DNA from: Streptomyces globosus
Lineage (GTDB): Bacteria > Actinomycetota > Actinomycetes > Streptomycetales > Streptomycetaceae
NCBI RefSeq assembly: GCF_003325375.1
Contig: NZ_CP030862.1
Location: 3,413,501 to 3,477,500, forward strand
Length of the DNA stretch: 64,000 nt
Direction: 5' to 3'
The translations under genes were made by a program, and so were the position numbers. How positions within the stretch are numbered: position 1 is the first letter of the stretch; each line of letters begins with the position of its first letter. The notes beneath the pieces are model-generated. The model searched no databases and was not told the origin of the DNA. It saw only the letters and a program-made list of their open reading frames with translations. Below, piece after piece: positions 16,605-25,793 of the stretch.

Positions 16605-16722
16605 CGTGTTCTCCTGGGTGCTCGTGCGGCCCGTGCTGGTCGCGTTCGTACCGGGGACGGAGCCGGAAGCGGCTTCTCGACATCTCCTCCGGATCTTTTT
16701 CCTCGTACGCCGGCCGCCGCCG

Positions 16723-17979
16723 TCACGGGGGAGCCTGGGAGTCCCGGCGGAGCCGGTCCAGGCGGCGGATGGCGGGCGTGGCGGCCGCACCGTGCAGGAG
16801 GACGGACAGCAGCACGGTGAAGGCGACCACGGACCACAGCTGCGGAGCCAGCGCGTCGAAGCGCGTGGTCTGCCCCAGAGCGTAGGCGAGGTAGAACAGC
16901 GAGCCGATGCCGCGGATGCCGAAGAACGACACCGTGAGGCGCTCCCGCGGCCCGGCCCTGTGCCCCCACAGGCTCGCCCACCCGGCGAGGGGCCGGACGG
17001 CCAGGACGAGCAGCACGGCGACGAGGGCCCCCTGCCAGGTCAGGTGGGGCAGGCCCGAGACCGCCAGGTAGCCGCCGAGGAGGAACAGCAGGAAGACGGT
17101 CAGCAGCCGCTCGATCTGCTCGGTGAACTCGTGCAATACCTTGTGGTAGCCGTGGCTGCGCTCGGCGGCCCGGATCGTGCAGGCGGTGACGAAGACGGCG
17201 AGGAAGCCGTAGCCGTGCAGCAGCTCGGCCGCCCCGTACGCCACGAAGGTGGCACCGAGCGCGACGAAGCCCTCCATGTGCTCGGAGAGCCGCAGTGCCG
17301 ACGGCCGCGCCCGGAAGAACATCATCCCCAGCAGCCGCCCCGCCACCACGCCGACCGCGACGCCGACGGCGGTCATCACGAGCACGTCGACGACGACCCA
17401 CCGCCCGATCCACCCGCCCCCGCCGCCCGCGGCGGCCGCGGCCAGGGCCGCGAGGACGAAGGGGAAGGCCAGCCCGTCGTTCAGGCCGGCCTCCCCGGTC
17501 AGCGAGAACCGCACCTCGTCCTCGTCGTCCGCCTCGTCGGTCGGCTCCCCGACGCGCACCTCCGCGGCCAGCACCGGATCCGTCGGAGCGAGGACGGCGG
17601 CCAGGAGCAGCGCCGGGGCGAGCGGCCACTGGAGCAGGGGGACGGCGACCGCACAGACTCCCGCGACGGTCAGCGGCAGGGCGATCCCGACGAGCCGCCA
17701 CGGCCCGGCCCAGCGCCGCAGCCCGACCGGCCGGTTCAGGGCGAGGCCCGCGCCCATGAGGGAGACGATGACGCACAGCTCGGCCGCGTGCTCCACCCAC
17801 AGCCGGTCCCGGACGGGATCCACCGCGGGCACGGGCAGCGGCAGCAGTCCCACCAGCACGCCGGCGGCCAGGAACACCATCGGCATGGACAGCGGCCGCC
17901 GGAAGACGAGCCGCGGCAGCACGGCCGCGCCGAGCGCGCCGACCCCCATGGCCAGGTACGCGGCATCGGAGAGCGTCAT
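16723..17979 (-). CDS. Cation/proton antiporter (CPA family, NhaP-like)
   Basis: 418 residues with about 12 hydrophobic segments. The conserved LLAAVLAPTDPVLAAEVRVGEP and FSLTGEAGLNDGLAFPFVLAAL segments carry the TDP and ND motifs of the CPA1 Na+/H+ antiporter core, where the aspartate pair binds the cation. VSFFGIRGIGSLFYLAYAL near the C-terminus is a further CPA1 hallmark. There is no cytosolic regulatory domain. ATG 17979 is chosen; a GTG at 18006, nine codons upstream, keeps the frame but would place the start inside the AT-rich promoter region. It is transcribed divergently from tsaD with a gap of about 65 bp. The role is probably pH or sodium homeostasis. Confidence 0.87.
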   Translation of the reverse strand: MTLSDAAYLAMGVGALGAAVLPRLVFRRPLSMPMVFLAAGVLVGLLPLPVPAVDPVRDRLWVEHAAELCVIVSLMGAGLALNRPVGLRRWAGPWRLVGIALPLTVAGVCAVAVPLLQWPLAPALLLAAVLAPTDPVLAAEVRVGEPTDEADDEDEVRFSLTGEAGLNDGLAFPFVLAALAAAAAGGGGGWIGRWVVVDVLVMTAVGVAVGVVAGRLLGMMFFRARPSALRLSEHMEGFVALGATFVAYGAAELLHGYGFLAVFVTACTIRAAERSHGYHKVLHEFTEQIERLLTVFLLFLLGGYLAVSGLPHLTWQGALVAVLLVLAVRPLAGWASLWGHRAGPRERLTVSFFGIRGIGSLFYLAYALGQTTRFDALAPQLWSVVAFTVLLSVLLHGAAATPAIRRLDRLRRDSQAPP

Positions 17980-18044
17980 GCGTTCGGCCCCCCGCCCCTG
18001 ATGCACATATATTGCACCTGCGATAGACCTGCAGAAAGGGACCC
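17980..18044. promoter_or_regulatory. AT-rich divergent promoter between antiporter and tsaD
   Basis: The centre, TGCACATATATTGCACC (about 18002-18018), is strikingly AT-rich for this genome. TATATT at 18008-18013 could serve as -10 for tsaD, and TATATG on the other strand for the antiporter. AGAAAGGG at 18033-18040 is the tsaD ribosome binding site. Confidence 0.4.
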
Positions 18045-19118
18045 GTGGTGGGCGGACCGGTGGTACTGGGGATCGAGTCGTCGTGCGACGAGACCGGCGC
18101 GGGCATCGTCCAGGACGGCAGGCTGCTGGCGCACGTCGTCGCGTCCAGCATGGACGAGCACGCGCGGTTCGGCGGTGTCGTACCCGAGATCGCCGCGCGC
18201 GCCCACCTCCAGGCCTTCAACCCGGTCGTGCGCGAGGCCCTCGACCGGGCCGGACTGCGCCTCGGGCAGATCGACGCCGTGGCCGTCACCACCGGCCCCG
18301 GCCTGTCCGGCGCCCTCCAGGTCGGCCTCGCCGGAGCCAAGACCCTGGCGTACGCGGCCGGCGTCCCCCTGTACGGCGTCCACCACCTGGCCGGGCACGT
18401 CGCCGCCGACACCCTCGACCACGGGCCGCTGCCCCGCCCGTCCGTCGTGCTGATCGTCTCGGGCGGCCACACCTCGCTGCTCCTCGTACGCGACCTCGTA
18501 CGCGAACCGATCCTGCACCTCGGCGACACCCTCGACGACGCGGCCGGCGAGTGCTTCGACAAGGTCGCCCGCATCCTCGGCCTCCCCTACCCGGGCGGCC
18601 CCGCCATCGACCGGGCCGCCCGGGACGGCGATCCGCGGGCCGTTGCCTTCCCGCGGCCGCTGACCCGCCCCGGCGACGACCCGTACGCCTTCTCGTTCTC
18701 CGGGCTGAAGACGGCCGCCGCCCGCTGGGTCGAGGACCACCGGGCCCGCGGCGCGCAGGTCCCCGTCGCCGACGGGGCGGCCGCCCTCCAGGAGGCCGTC
18801 GCCGACGTGCTCACCCGCAAGGCCCTGGCCGCCTGCGCGGCGCACGGCGTCCGCACGCTGATCGTCGTCGGCGGCGTCGCCGCGAACTCCCGGGTGCGCG
18901 CCCTGGCCGAGCGGCGGTGCGCCTCGGCCGGCGTCGAACTGCGCGTCCCCCCGATGACGCTGTGCACCGACAACGGCGCGATGATCGCCGCCGTCGGCGA
19001 CCTGCTGGTCCGCTCCGGGGCCGAACCGGCCCCGCTCGACGTCTCGATCGACCCCTCCGCCCCCCTCGAGTACGCCGCCCTCACCCCGCTCGCCCGCACC
19101 GCCGCCCGGGCGGCCTGA
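18045..19118 (+). CDS. tsaD: tRNA N6-threonylcarbamoyladenosine transferase TsaD (stand-alone copy)
   Basis: 357 residues, full-length for TsaD/Kae1/YgjD. It transfers the threonylcarbamoyl group to A37 of ANN-decoding tRNAs. It has [10 protein letters not shown] at the N-terminus, the iron-binding pair His114-x3-His118 in [55 protein letters not shown] and [10 protein letters not shown], so all active-site motifs are intact. In Streptomyces the housekeeping gene normally sits with tsaB, rimI and tsaE. Here the neighbours are an antiporter and hypothetical genes, so this may be a second, paralogous copy. GTG 18045 is followed by another GTG at 18048, and the ribosome binding site fits either. 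It lacks the long His/Gly-rich tail I associate with the usual Streptomyces enzyme. Confidence 0.93.
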   Translation: MVGGPVVLGIESSCDETGAGIVQDGRLLAHVVASSMDEHARFGGVVPEIAARAHLQAFNPVVREALDRAGLRLGQIDAVAVTTGPGLSGALQVGLAGAKTLAYAAGVPLYGVHHLAGHVAADTLDHGPLPRPSVVLIVSGGHTSLLLVRDLVREPILHLGDTLDDAAGECFDKVARILGLPYPGGPAIDRAARDGDPRAVAFPRPLTRPGDDPYAFSFSGLKTAAARWVEDHRARGAQVPVADGAAALQEAVADVLTRKALAACAAHGVRTLIVVGGVAANSRVRALAERRCASAGVELRVPPMTLCTDNGAMIAAVGDLLVRSGAEPAPLDVSIDPSAPLEYAALTPLARTAARAA

Positions 19119-19301
19119 CCCCGTCACCCTCAGCCCTCGCCTGCCGCGCACATGCTCCTCCGCATGGCTCTTCCTGGATCGCAACCGGCCTCTGCCGGGT
19201 GCGTCTCCCCGCCTACCCGCACGCACGGCGGCAAACGGGCCCTGCCGGTCCGAGCGCAGGGGGACGAGGCGCCCTCGGGGCCGGAGTGCGCCCGGCCGGG
19301 G

Positions 19302-19517
19302 CTACGGGCGGGGCTGCCACTCCTCGGGGCCGCCGCCCCGCCACTCCACGAACGCGGGGTCGGTGAGGTCGGCGTCGTCGGCGTTCTCCAGTCCGGCCGC
19401 GGCGAGGAAGACGCGGATGTCGGCGGGGCGGTGGGCCACCCCGATGGCGACGCCGTCGTACCGCACCCGGCGCCAGCCGTTCTCGTCGGGCGGGTGGACG
19501 ACCAGTCTGGCGGGCAT
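19302..19517 (-). CDS. Small conserved protein of unknown function
   Basis: 71 residues, starting ARLVVHPPDENGWRRVRYDG and ending TDPAFVEWRGGGPEEW. Acidic, soluble and without cysteines. I recognise it only as the kind of short hypothetical protein shared among Streptomyces; no function is known to me. The reading frame is open upstream to 19598, but the first 27 codons are arginine- and proline-rich and overlap the end of the M20 gene region, so ATG 19517 is preferred. No convincing Shine-Dalgarno sequence. Confidence 0.6.
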   Translation of the reverse strand: MPARLVVHPPDENGWRRVRYDGVAIGVAHRPADIRVFLAAAGLENADDADLTDPAFVEWRGGGPEEWQPRP

Positions 19518-19594
19518 GGCCCCAGCCTGGCCCCGGCCGGGCCGGGCAGCACCCCGCAGCACCCGAACGGGTGGCTGCACTGCCGGGCGGCGGC

Positions 19595-20842
19595 TCACCC
19601 GCTCCCGGCGGGCGCCGGGCCCGCCCGCAGCGCCGCGGCCGCATAGACGGCGGCGCCGGCGGCCAGGGCGTCCTCGTCGAACACGGCGAGGTTCGAGTGC
19701 AGGTCCGCGGCCTCCTCCGGAGGGACTCCGGGCGGGCGGGCCCCCAGGAACGCCATCGAGCCGGGCACCTCCTGCAGGACGTAGCTGAAGTCCTCTGCGC
19801 CCATGAACGGCGCGGCAAGCCGCCCGACCCGGTCCGCGCCGAGCAGCGCGACCGCCGTGTCGTACAGAGCGGCCGTGCGGTCGGCGTCGTTCACGACGGG
19901 CGGGTAGCCCTCCTCCAGCTCCACGCCGGCCTCGGCCCCGTGGGCGGCGGCCACGTGCCGCGCGACCCTCTGGATGCCCTCGCGGACCTGCTGCCGGGCG
20001 CCGGGGGAGAGGGTGCGGAACGTGCCGCGGATCTCGGCCGTCTCGGGGATGACGTTCGACGCCGTTGTGCCGGCGTGGATGGAGGCGACCGTCACCACCG
20101 CAGGGTCGAAGACGTCGAGGGTCCGGGTCACCATCGACTGGAGCGCCTGCACGATCTCGCAGGCGACCGGCACCGGATCGAGCGCCCGGTGCGGGGACGA
20201 GGCGTGCCCGCCGCGCCCTCGGACGGTCACGTGCAGCCGGTCGGAGGCGGCGAAGGTCGGGCCGGACCGCAGGTGCAGGGTCCCGCTGTCGAAGCGGGTC
20301 GTGACGTGCAGCGCGAACGCGGCGGCCACCCGTGTCCCGCCGGCGGTCTCCAGCACCCCCTCGTCGATCATGTGGCGGGCGCCGCCGCCGGACTCCTCCC
20401 CGGGCTGGAACATGAAGACGACCCGGCCGGCCAGCAGTCCGCGGCGGGCGGCGAGCAGCCGGGCGGCGCCGACCAGCATCGCGGTGTGCGTGTCGTGCCC
20501 GCAGGCGTGCATGGCGCCCGGCACCCGGGAGGCGAACTCCAGGCCGGTGCCCTCCTCCAGGGGCAGGGCGTCCATGTCGGCGCGCAGCAGCACCGCCGGG
20601 CCGGGCAGGGCGCCCTCCAGGGCGGCGGTGACGGAGCTCAGCCCGGAGCCGGTCGCCACCTCCAGCCCGAGCCCGTCCAGCGCCTCCAGGACGGCCTGCT
20701 GCGTACGCGGCAGGTGCATGCCCAGCTCGGGGAAGCGGTGGATGCGCCTGCGCAGGGCGACGGTGTCGGGCAGCGCGGCATGCGCGTCGGCGAGGAGGCC
20801 CTCCAGGGCGGCCCCTCCGGACGCGGGCGCGGGGACGCTCAA
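19595..20842 (-). CDS. M20D-family amidohydrolase (amino-acid N-acyl hydrolase type)
   Basis: 415 residues. A zinc-dependent amidohydrolase of the hippurate hydrolase / IAA-amino-acid hydrolase group: LRRRIHRFPELG at the start, LLRADMDALP (metal-ligand region), MHACGHDTHTAML (Cys and His ligands), FQPGEESGGGARHMI, the dimerisation-domain GRGGHASSPHRALDP and the final metal histidine in LHSNLAVFDE. It probably cleaves N-acyl amino acids in the cytosol. The start is unusual: no ATG or GTG fits, but TTG at 20842 has GAGGAG 6 nt upstream and gives the normal family length. It lies downstream of the GH65 gene on the same strand with a 227-bp gap containing a possible hairpin, so it is probably a separate unit. 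Confidence 0.9.
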   Translation of the reverse strand: MSVPAPASGGAALEGLLADAHAALPDTVALRRRIHRFPELGMHLPRTQQAVLEALDGLGLEVATGSGLSSVTAALEGALPGPAVLLRADMDALPLEEGTGLEFASRVPGAMHACGHDTHTAMLVGAARLLAARRGLLAGRVVFMFQPGEESGGGARHMIDEGVLETAGGTRVAAAFALHVTTRFDSGTLHLRSGPTFAASDRLHVTVRGRGGHASSPHRALDPVPVACEIVQALQSMVTRTLDVFDPAVVTVASIHAGTTASNVIPETAEIRGTFRTLSPGARQQVREGIQRVARHVAAAHGAEAGVELEEGYPPVVNDADRTAALYDTAVALLGADRVGRLAAPFMGAEDFSYVLQEVPGSMAFLGARPPGVPPEEAADLHSNLAVFDEDALAAGAAVYAAAALRAGPAPAGSG

Positions 20843-21069
20843 CGGAATCTCCTCATCTCCTCGCGGGACGTGCCGGGCGCACGGGCACGGGTCACCTGCC
20901 ATCCCTGCCCCGCATCCCGCTCCGCCACGCCGCCCGCACACCACCGGCCGCGTCCGGCGGTCCTCCGCCGCCTGCGGCCGGCCGCCCGCACCCCGCCGGG
21001 CCGGCCGGCGCGCAGCCGTTCGGCGAAGGCCCGCTCCGCGATCCGGCAGCCGAGCCCGGCCGCGCGCCG

Positions 21070-23472
21070 TCACGTCAGCGGGGCACGGCCCTTCGGCTGG
21101 GGCGGTTCCACCGTGTCGGGCGCGGGCGGTACGGGAAGGTCCGCCGAGGCCTGCGGGTCCAGGACCGTGGTCGTGCCGTGGTGCAGCACCGGCAGCGGCG
21201 CCCCCTCCAGCAGCGTGTACCGCGCCGCGTCGCGGCGGATGTCCACGCGCAGCCGCCGGTCCCTGACGCGGACGTTGAAGGCGAGCCGGGTCAGCGCCGG
21301 CGGCAGGCGCGGCGCGAACCGCACCGGAGCCTCCGCCTCCGCCGCTTCGCCCGGCCCGCCCGCGCCCGGCGGCAGGACGGCGGGGCCTGCGCCGTAGCGC
21401 CTCCGCAGTCCGCCCAGGCCCTGCACGAGGGCGATCCACGTCCCGGCCAGCGAGGCCATGTGGAGGCCGTCGCGGGTGTTGTGCTCCAGGTCGTTCAGGT
21501 CCATCAGCGCCGCCTCCCGGGTGTACGCCCAGGCCAGGTCCAGGTGGCCCGTCTCGGCGGCGAGGGCGGCCTGGCAGCAGGCGGACAGCGAGGAGTCCCG
21601 GACGGTCAGCGGCTCGTAGTAGGCGAAGTTGCGGGCCTTCTCCCCGTCCGTGAACTCGTCCGGGCAGGCCAGCATCGCCAGGACCAGGTCGGCCTGCTTG
21701 ACGACCTGCTTGCGGTAGAGGTCGAAGTAGGGGAAGTGCAGCAGCAGCGGGTACTGCTCCTCGGCGGTGCCCTCGAAGTCCCACGGCTGCTGGTCGGTGA
21801 ACCCGGCGGCCTGCTCGTGCACTCCCAGCCGAGGGTTGTACGGGATCGCGATCCGGGCGGCGGTGTCCCGCCAGTCCGCGGCCTCGGCGGCGCCGACAGC
21901 CAGCTCGGTGGCCCGGTCCGGGTGCAGGGCGACCGCGTCCGCCGCGGCCAGCAGGTTCCGCCGGGCCATCACGTTGGTGTAGAGGTTGTCGCGGGCCACC
22001 GCACTGTACTCGTCCGGGCCGGTGACGCCGTCGATGTGGAAGGCGCCGCCGGCGTCGAAGTGGCCCAGGGAGCGCCACAGCCGCGCCGTGTGCACCAGGA
22101 GGTCGAGCCCGGGGCCGCGGTGGAAGGCGTGGTCGCCGGTGGCGAACGCGTACCGCTCGGCGGCCGCCGCGATGTCGGCGTTGACGTGGAAGGCGACCGT
22201 GCCGGCGGGCCAGTACGCGGAGCACTCCGCGCCGTTGATGGTCCGCCAGGGGAAAGCGGCTCCCGCGAGGCCGAGCTGCCGGGCCCGCTCCAGCGCACTC
22301 GGCAGGGTGGTGTGCCGCCACCGCAGGACGGGCGCCACGGTCTCCGGCGCGGTGTGCGTGAGCACCGGCAGCACGAACGACTCGGTGTCCCAGAAGGCGT
22401 GCCCGTCGTAGCCCGTCCCCGTGAGCCCCTTCGCCGGAATGGCGCGCTCCTCGGCGCGGGCGGCCGCCTGGAAGAGGTGGAACAGGGCGAACCGCACCGC
22501 CTGCTGGACCTGCGCGTCCCCCTCCACCTCGACGTCGCCGTCGGCCCAGAAGTCGTCCAGGCAGGCCCGCTGCCCCTCCAGCAGGCCCTGCCAGCCGGTG
22601 CTGCGGGCCGCCGCTAGGCCGCCCTCCACCTGGTCGCGCAGGGCGGGCAGCGACCGCTGCGCGGACCACCCGTAGGAGACGAACTTCACCAGGGACAGCC
22701 GCTCGCCCGGCGCCAGGTTGGCGGTGACGGTCAGCCGGGCCACGTCCGGTTCGCTCTCCGCCGCCCAATCCGTCCCCGCGGGCCCCTCCACCAGGTGGTC
22801 GGCGGCGACCGCCACCCGCTGGCGGCTGCTGCCGGTGCAGTGCACCAGGCGCAGCCGCGTGCCGTGCGCGTGGTGCTCCTCCGGCAGGAGCGGCGAGTCG
22901 ATGACCGCTGCCACGCGCGGGTCGCCGGAGGCGGCGGGCAGTTGCTCGTTGGCGACGAGCTCGGACTGCACGGCGATGCCGGCCGGCCCGTCGACGGCCT
23001 CCACGGTGTAGGAGACCGCGGCGACGGCGCGCTGCGCCAGGGAGACCACACGGTGGGAGGTCAGGCGCACGGTCCGGCCCGACGGCGTGGTCCACTCCGC
23101 GGTGCGGCTCAGCACCCCCGTGCGGAAGTCCAGGACCCGCTCGTGGGAGACGAGTGCGCCGTACCGCAGGTCGAAGGGGTGGTCGTCGACGAGGAGCCGG
23201 ATGACCTTGCCGTCGGTGACGTTGATGGCGGTCTGCCCGGACTCCGGATAGCCGTAGCCCGCCTCCGCGTAGGGGAGGGGATGCGTCTCGTGCACACCGT
23301 TCAGGTAGGAGCCCGGCAGGCCGTGCGGCTCGCCCTCGTCGAGGTTGCCGCGCCAGCCGAGGTGGCCGTTCGACAGGGCGAAGACGGACTCGCTCTGCGC
23401 GAGGACGCCCAGGTCGAGGGCGGTCTCCCGGAGCCGCCAGGGCTCGGTGGCGAAGCTCGTGTGCGTGATCAT
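21070..23472 (-). CDS. Glycoside hydrolase family 65 disaccharide phosphorylase
   Basis: 800 residues, the usual GH65 size. GH65 enzymes split maltose, trehalose, kojibiose or nigerose with inorganic phosphate and release beta-glucose 1-phosphate. Visible parts: an N-terminal beta-sandwich (residues 1-270, [19 protein letters not shown]), the (alpha/alpha)6 barrel with [16 protein letters not shown] and the catalytic general-acid loop [19 protein letters not shown], then [20 protein letters not shown]. It starts with an ATGA overlap with the beta-phosphoglucomutase gene. This is the classical pair: the phosphorylase makes beta-G1P and the mutase converts it to glucose 6-phosphate. Substrate (maltose, trehalose or kojibiose) cannot be fixed by eye. 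No sugar transporter is adjacent. Confidence 0.92.
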   Translation of the reverse strand: MITHTSFATEPWRLRETALDLGVLAQSESVFALSNGHLGWRGNLDEGEPHGLPGSYLNGVHETHPLPYAEAGYGYPESGQTAINVTDGKVIRLLVDDHPFDLRYGALVSHERVLDFRTGVLSRTAEWTTPSGRTVRLTSHRVVSLAQRAVAAVSYTVEAVDGPAGIAVQSELVANEQLPAASGDPRVAAVIDSPLLPEEHHAHGTRLRLVHCTGSSRQRVAVAADHLVEGPAGTDWAAESEPDVARLTVTANLAPGERLSLVKFVSYGWSAQRSLPALRDQVEGGLAAARSTGWQGLLEGQRACLDDFWADGDVEVEGDAQVQQAVRFALFHLFQAAARAEERAIPAKGLTGTGYDGHAFWDTESFVLPVLTHTAPETVAPVLRWRHTTLPSALERARQLGLAGAAFPWRTINGAECSAYWPAGTVAFHVNADIAAAAERYAFATGDHAFHRGPGLDLLVHTARLWRSLGHFDAGGAFHIDGVTGPDEYSAVARDNLYTNVMARRNLLAAADAVALHPDRATELAVGAAEAADWRDTAARIAIPYNPRLGVHEQAAGFTDQQPWDFEGTAEEQYPLLLHFPYFDLYRKQVVKQADLVLAMLACPDEFTDGEKARNFAYYEPLTVRDSSLSACCQAALAAETGHLDLAWAYTREAALMDLNDLEHNTRDGLHMASLAGTWIALVQGLGGLRRRYGAGPAVLPPGAGGPGEAAEAEAPVRFAPRLPPALTRLAFNVRVRDRRLRVDIRRDAARYTLLEGAPLPVLHHGTTTVLDPQASADLPVPPAPDTVEPPQPKGRAPLT

Positions 23473-24212
23473 CCGCGGTCCAGGAGTTCGGCGAGGTCGC
23501 CCACCACGACATTGGCGCCGTGGTCGCGCAGCGCGCCCGCCTGACCGGCCCGGTCCACGCCCACGACGAACCCGAAGCCGCCGGCCCTGCCCGCCGCGAC
23601 GCCCGCCAGCGCGTCCTCGAACACGGCCGCCTCGGCGGGCGCCACCCCGAACAGGCGGGCCGCGGCCAGGTAGCTGTCGGCGGCCGGCTTGCCGCGCAGG
23701 TGCTGCTCGGCGATGGTCAGCCCGTCCACGCGCTCCTCGAACAGGTCCGCGATGCCCGCCGCGGCCAGGACGTCGCGGCAGTTGGCGCTGGATGAGACGA
23801 CGGCCCGGCGCAGCCCGGCGTCCCGGGCGGCGCGCACGTAGGCGACCGAGCCCTCGTACGCCTCCACGCCCTGCTCGCGGATCATCCGCAGCACCAGCCC
23901 GTTCTTGCGGCTGCCCAGCCCGTGGACGGTCTCCCGGTCCGGGCCGTCGTCCGCGGCGCCGTCGGGGAGGGTGATGCCGCGGGAGGCGAGGAAGGTGCGT
24001 ACGCCATCCTCGCGGGGGCGGCCGTCCACGTACTCGTCGTAGTCCCGCACGGCGTCGAACGGAACGAACGGCGAGCCCGTGTGCTCGGCCCGCCGGCGCA
24101 GGAAGTCGTCGAACATCTGCTTCCAGGCGGCGGCATGGACCTTCGCGGTCCGGGTGAGCACGCCGTCCAGGTCGAACAGGCACGTGCGGACGTGGTCGGG
24201 AAGTCCCAGCAT
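23469..24212 (-). CDS. Beta-phosphoglucomutase-family HAD hydrolase
   Basis: 247 residues. HAD motif I is FDLDGVLT (nucleophile and acid/base aspartates), the cap domain follows with the substrate loop GLGSRKN, motif II is VVSSSAN, motif III is [14 protein letters not shown] and motif IV is [14 protein letters not shown]. This pattern is specific for beta-phosphoglucomutase rather than general phosphatases. The enzyme interconverts beta-glucose 1-phosphate and glucose 6-phosphate. The gene is upstream of GH65 and overlaps it by the four bases ATGA, so production of both proteins is coupled. An operon limited to these two cytosolic enzymes suggests recycling of an internal disaccharide. Confidence 0.92.
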   Translation of the reverse strand: MLGLPDHVRTCLFDLDGVLTRTAKVHAAAWKQMFDDFLRRRAEHTGSPFVPFDAVRDYDEYVDGRPREDGVRTFLASRGITLPDGAADDGPDRETVHGLGSRKNGLVLRMIREQGVEAYEGSVAYVRAARDAGLRRAVVSSSANCRDVLAAAGIADLFEERVDGLTIAEQHLRGKPAADSYLAAARLFGVAPAEAAVFEDALAGVAAGRAGGFGFVVGVDRAGQAGALRDHGANVVVGDLAELLDRG

Positions 24213-24329
24213 GCCGTCGAGGCTAGGCCGTCTCCTGCGGATCCTGCCTGACCCACGCCGTCCGGCCCCGCGGCTCGTCGCGTTGCCGGAGCGCCGCGCC
24301 GCCGGGCCGCCGCGCCGCCGCGGCCCGGG

Positions 24330-24665
24330 TCACGCGCCGCGGGTCTCCGCCTGAGCCCACGCCAGGTACGCCTCCGCGGCCGCCGACACGGGCAGCACGA
24401 TCCACTGCGGCACCTCGTACGGGTGCCGCCCGTGCACCCACGCCTCCAGCGCGGCCACCCGGTCCTGCACCGTCTTGAACGTCAGCCGGTACTCGCGCTC
24501 GTGCTGCACCTCCCCCTGCCACCAGTAGAAGGACGTCATCCGCGCCTCCACGTGCACCCCGGCAGCCAGCCGCGCCTCGACCGCGGCCCGCCCCAGCTCG
24601 TACGCGGTGCCCTCGTCGTCCACCGTGGTCTGCGCGAGCACGACCGGGTTGCCCGGATCCGCCAT
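24330..24665 (-). CDS. cutA: Divalent-cation tolerance protein CutA1
   Basis: 111 residues, full-length for CutA1. The pattern is VVLAQTTVDDEGTAYELGRAAVEARLAAGVHV, then SFYWWQGEVQHEREYRLTFKT and HPYEVPQWIVLPV, which are the conserved strands of the trimeric CutA1 fold. The family is linked to copper tolerance in E. coli, but its true role is uncertain. ATG 24665 is chosen because GAGGAGG lies 7 nt upstream; the longer frame upstream is a run of arginine and glycine. It is on the same strand as, and downstream of, nothing obvious: the next gene upstream is divergent. Confidence 0.92.
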   Translation of the reverse strand: MADPGNPVVLAQTTVDDEGTAYELGRAAVEARLAAGVHVEARMTSFYWWQGEVQHEREYRLTFKTVQDRVAALEAWVHGRHPYEVPQWIVLPVSAAAEAYLAWAQAETRGA

Positions 24666-24835
24666 CTCCAACCTCCTCGATCGGGTTCCCCCGACCCTAA
24701 CCGGCACGCCGCCCCGCCCCTCCGCCCGCCCGCCGCCGAATCCGTATGCCCCCACGGGGTGAACCTGTCGGCCGTGCGGGTGGTCGCACGGCCCGCAGCG
24801 GGCAGCGGGCGGAGCGGTCCCGCTACAACCGGCCC

Positions 24836-25510
24836 GTGAACTCCCGCTGCCGGCGCGCCGCGCCCGCCCTCGCCCTGGGCCTCGCCGCCCTCCTCTTCCC
24901 CCAGCAGGCCTCCGCCTCGCCCACCGCCGCTCCCGATCCGGTCGTCTTCGTCCACGGCTGGAACAGCAGCGGCTCGACATGGGACACCATGGCGGGCCGC
25001 TTCCGGGCCGCAGGCTGGCCGGACGACCGGCTCCACCAGTGGACGTACCCCTCCGGCCAGTCCAACGCCACGACAGCCGCCGCCCTGGCCGCCGAAGTCG
25101 ACCGGGTCCTCGCCGCCACGGGTGCCGCCCGGGTCGACCTGGTCGCCCACTCCATGGGGTCCCTCTCCTCCCGGTACTACCTGAGGAACCTCGGCGGCAC
25201 GGCCAAGGTGGACGCCTGGGTCTCCCTCGCCGGCCCCAACCACGGCACCGACGCCGCCCGCCTGTGCGGCGGCCCCGCCTGCACCGAGATGCGCCCCGGC
25301 TCCGCGTTCCTCCAGGCCCTCAACACCGGGGACGAGACCCCCGGCGCGACCCGCTACGCGACCTGGGCCTCGCCGTGCGACGTCTTCGTCCGGCCCGCGT
25401 CCACCGTCGCCCTGGCCGGGGCGGAGAACCGGACGACGGCCTGCCTCGGCCACACCGACCTGCACCGCGACGCCGCGGTCCACGCGGACGTCGCCGCCCA
25501 CATCGGCTGA
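24836..25510 (+). CDS. Secreted alpha/beta-hydrolase, lipase class 2 (EstA/LipA type)
   Basis: 224 residues. A signal peptide (ALALGLAALLFPQQASA) is followed by VVFVHGWNSSGSTWDTM (oxyanion loop), the nucleophile elbow VAHSMGS, SLAGPNHGTDAA with the acid residue region, and GHTDLHRD with the catalytic histidine. This is the layout of small Streptomyces lipases and esterases of the lipase_2 family. Paired cysteines (RLCGGPAC, ASPCD..TTACL) suggest disulfides outside the cell. GTG 24836 gives a normal-length signal peptide; an ATG at 24746 would add 30 arginine- and glycine-rich residues. It is divergent from cutA and upstream of the two-component genes, with a 283-bp gap. Confidence 0.88.
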   Translation: MNSRCRRAAPALALGLAALLFPQQASASPTAAPDPVVFVHGWNSSGSTWDTMAGRFRAAGWPDDRLHQWTYPSGQSNATTAAALAAEVDRVLAATGAARVDLVAHSMGSLSSRYYLRNLGGTAKVDAWVSLAGPNHGTDAARLCGGPACTEMRPGSAFLQALNTGDETPGATRYATWASPCDVFVRPASTVALAGAENRTTACLGHTDLHRDAAVHADVAAHIG

Positions 25511-25551
25511 GGAACGGCGCTCCGGAGCGGGGCCCACCCGGCGGACCGCCC

Positions 25552-25567
25552 GGCGCCGTACGGCGCC
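25552..25567. repeat. Perfect 16-bp palindrome with partial second copy
   Basis: GGCGCCGTACGGCGCC is self-complementary. A partial copy, GTACGGCGCC, follows at 25571-25580. It lies just after the lipase gene and may act as a terminator or as a binding site before the two-component operon. Confidence 0.45.
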
Positions 25568-25617
25568 CCCGTACGGCGCCCCGCGCGCGCCAGGCGGGCG
25601 GCCGGGGCCGCGGCCGT

Positions 25618-25633
25618 GTATCGGCCGCGTATC
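25618..25633 (-). promoter_or_regulatory. Direct GATAC repeats, candidate response-regulator site
   Basis: Read on the minus strand, GATAC occurs at 25629-25633 and at 25618-25622, so the repeat spacing is 11 bp, one helical turn, as in OmpR-family operators. The 12-base string GATACGCGGCCG is repeated before the ABC transporter at 27931. Confidence 0.4.
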
Positions 25634-25793
25634 AGGCAGCGCTCGGTCGTCCATCCGCCTGCCCGCGGAGTCCGGTCGAGGGCCGGTCCGGCGCGGGGCC
25701 TGCCGTATCGTTCCCGGCGGGGCACAGGCCGGGGACGCGGCCGGCCCCGCCCGCCCCACCGCCCCACCGCGTCCGAACAGGAGCCGCCCGCCC

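Noticed and set aside
19595..23512. Single open frame of 1305 codons covering the M20 gene and part of GH65
   Set aside because: Only the last 415 codons carry M20 motifs; the upstream part is Arg/Gly-rich and out of frame with the GH65 gene that has all catalytic motifs.
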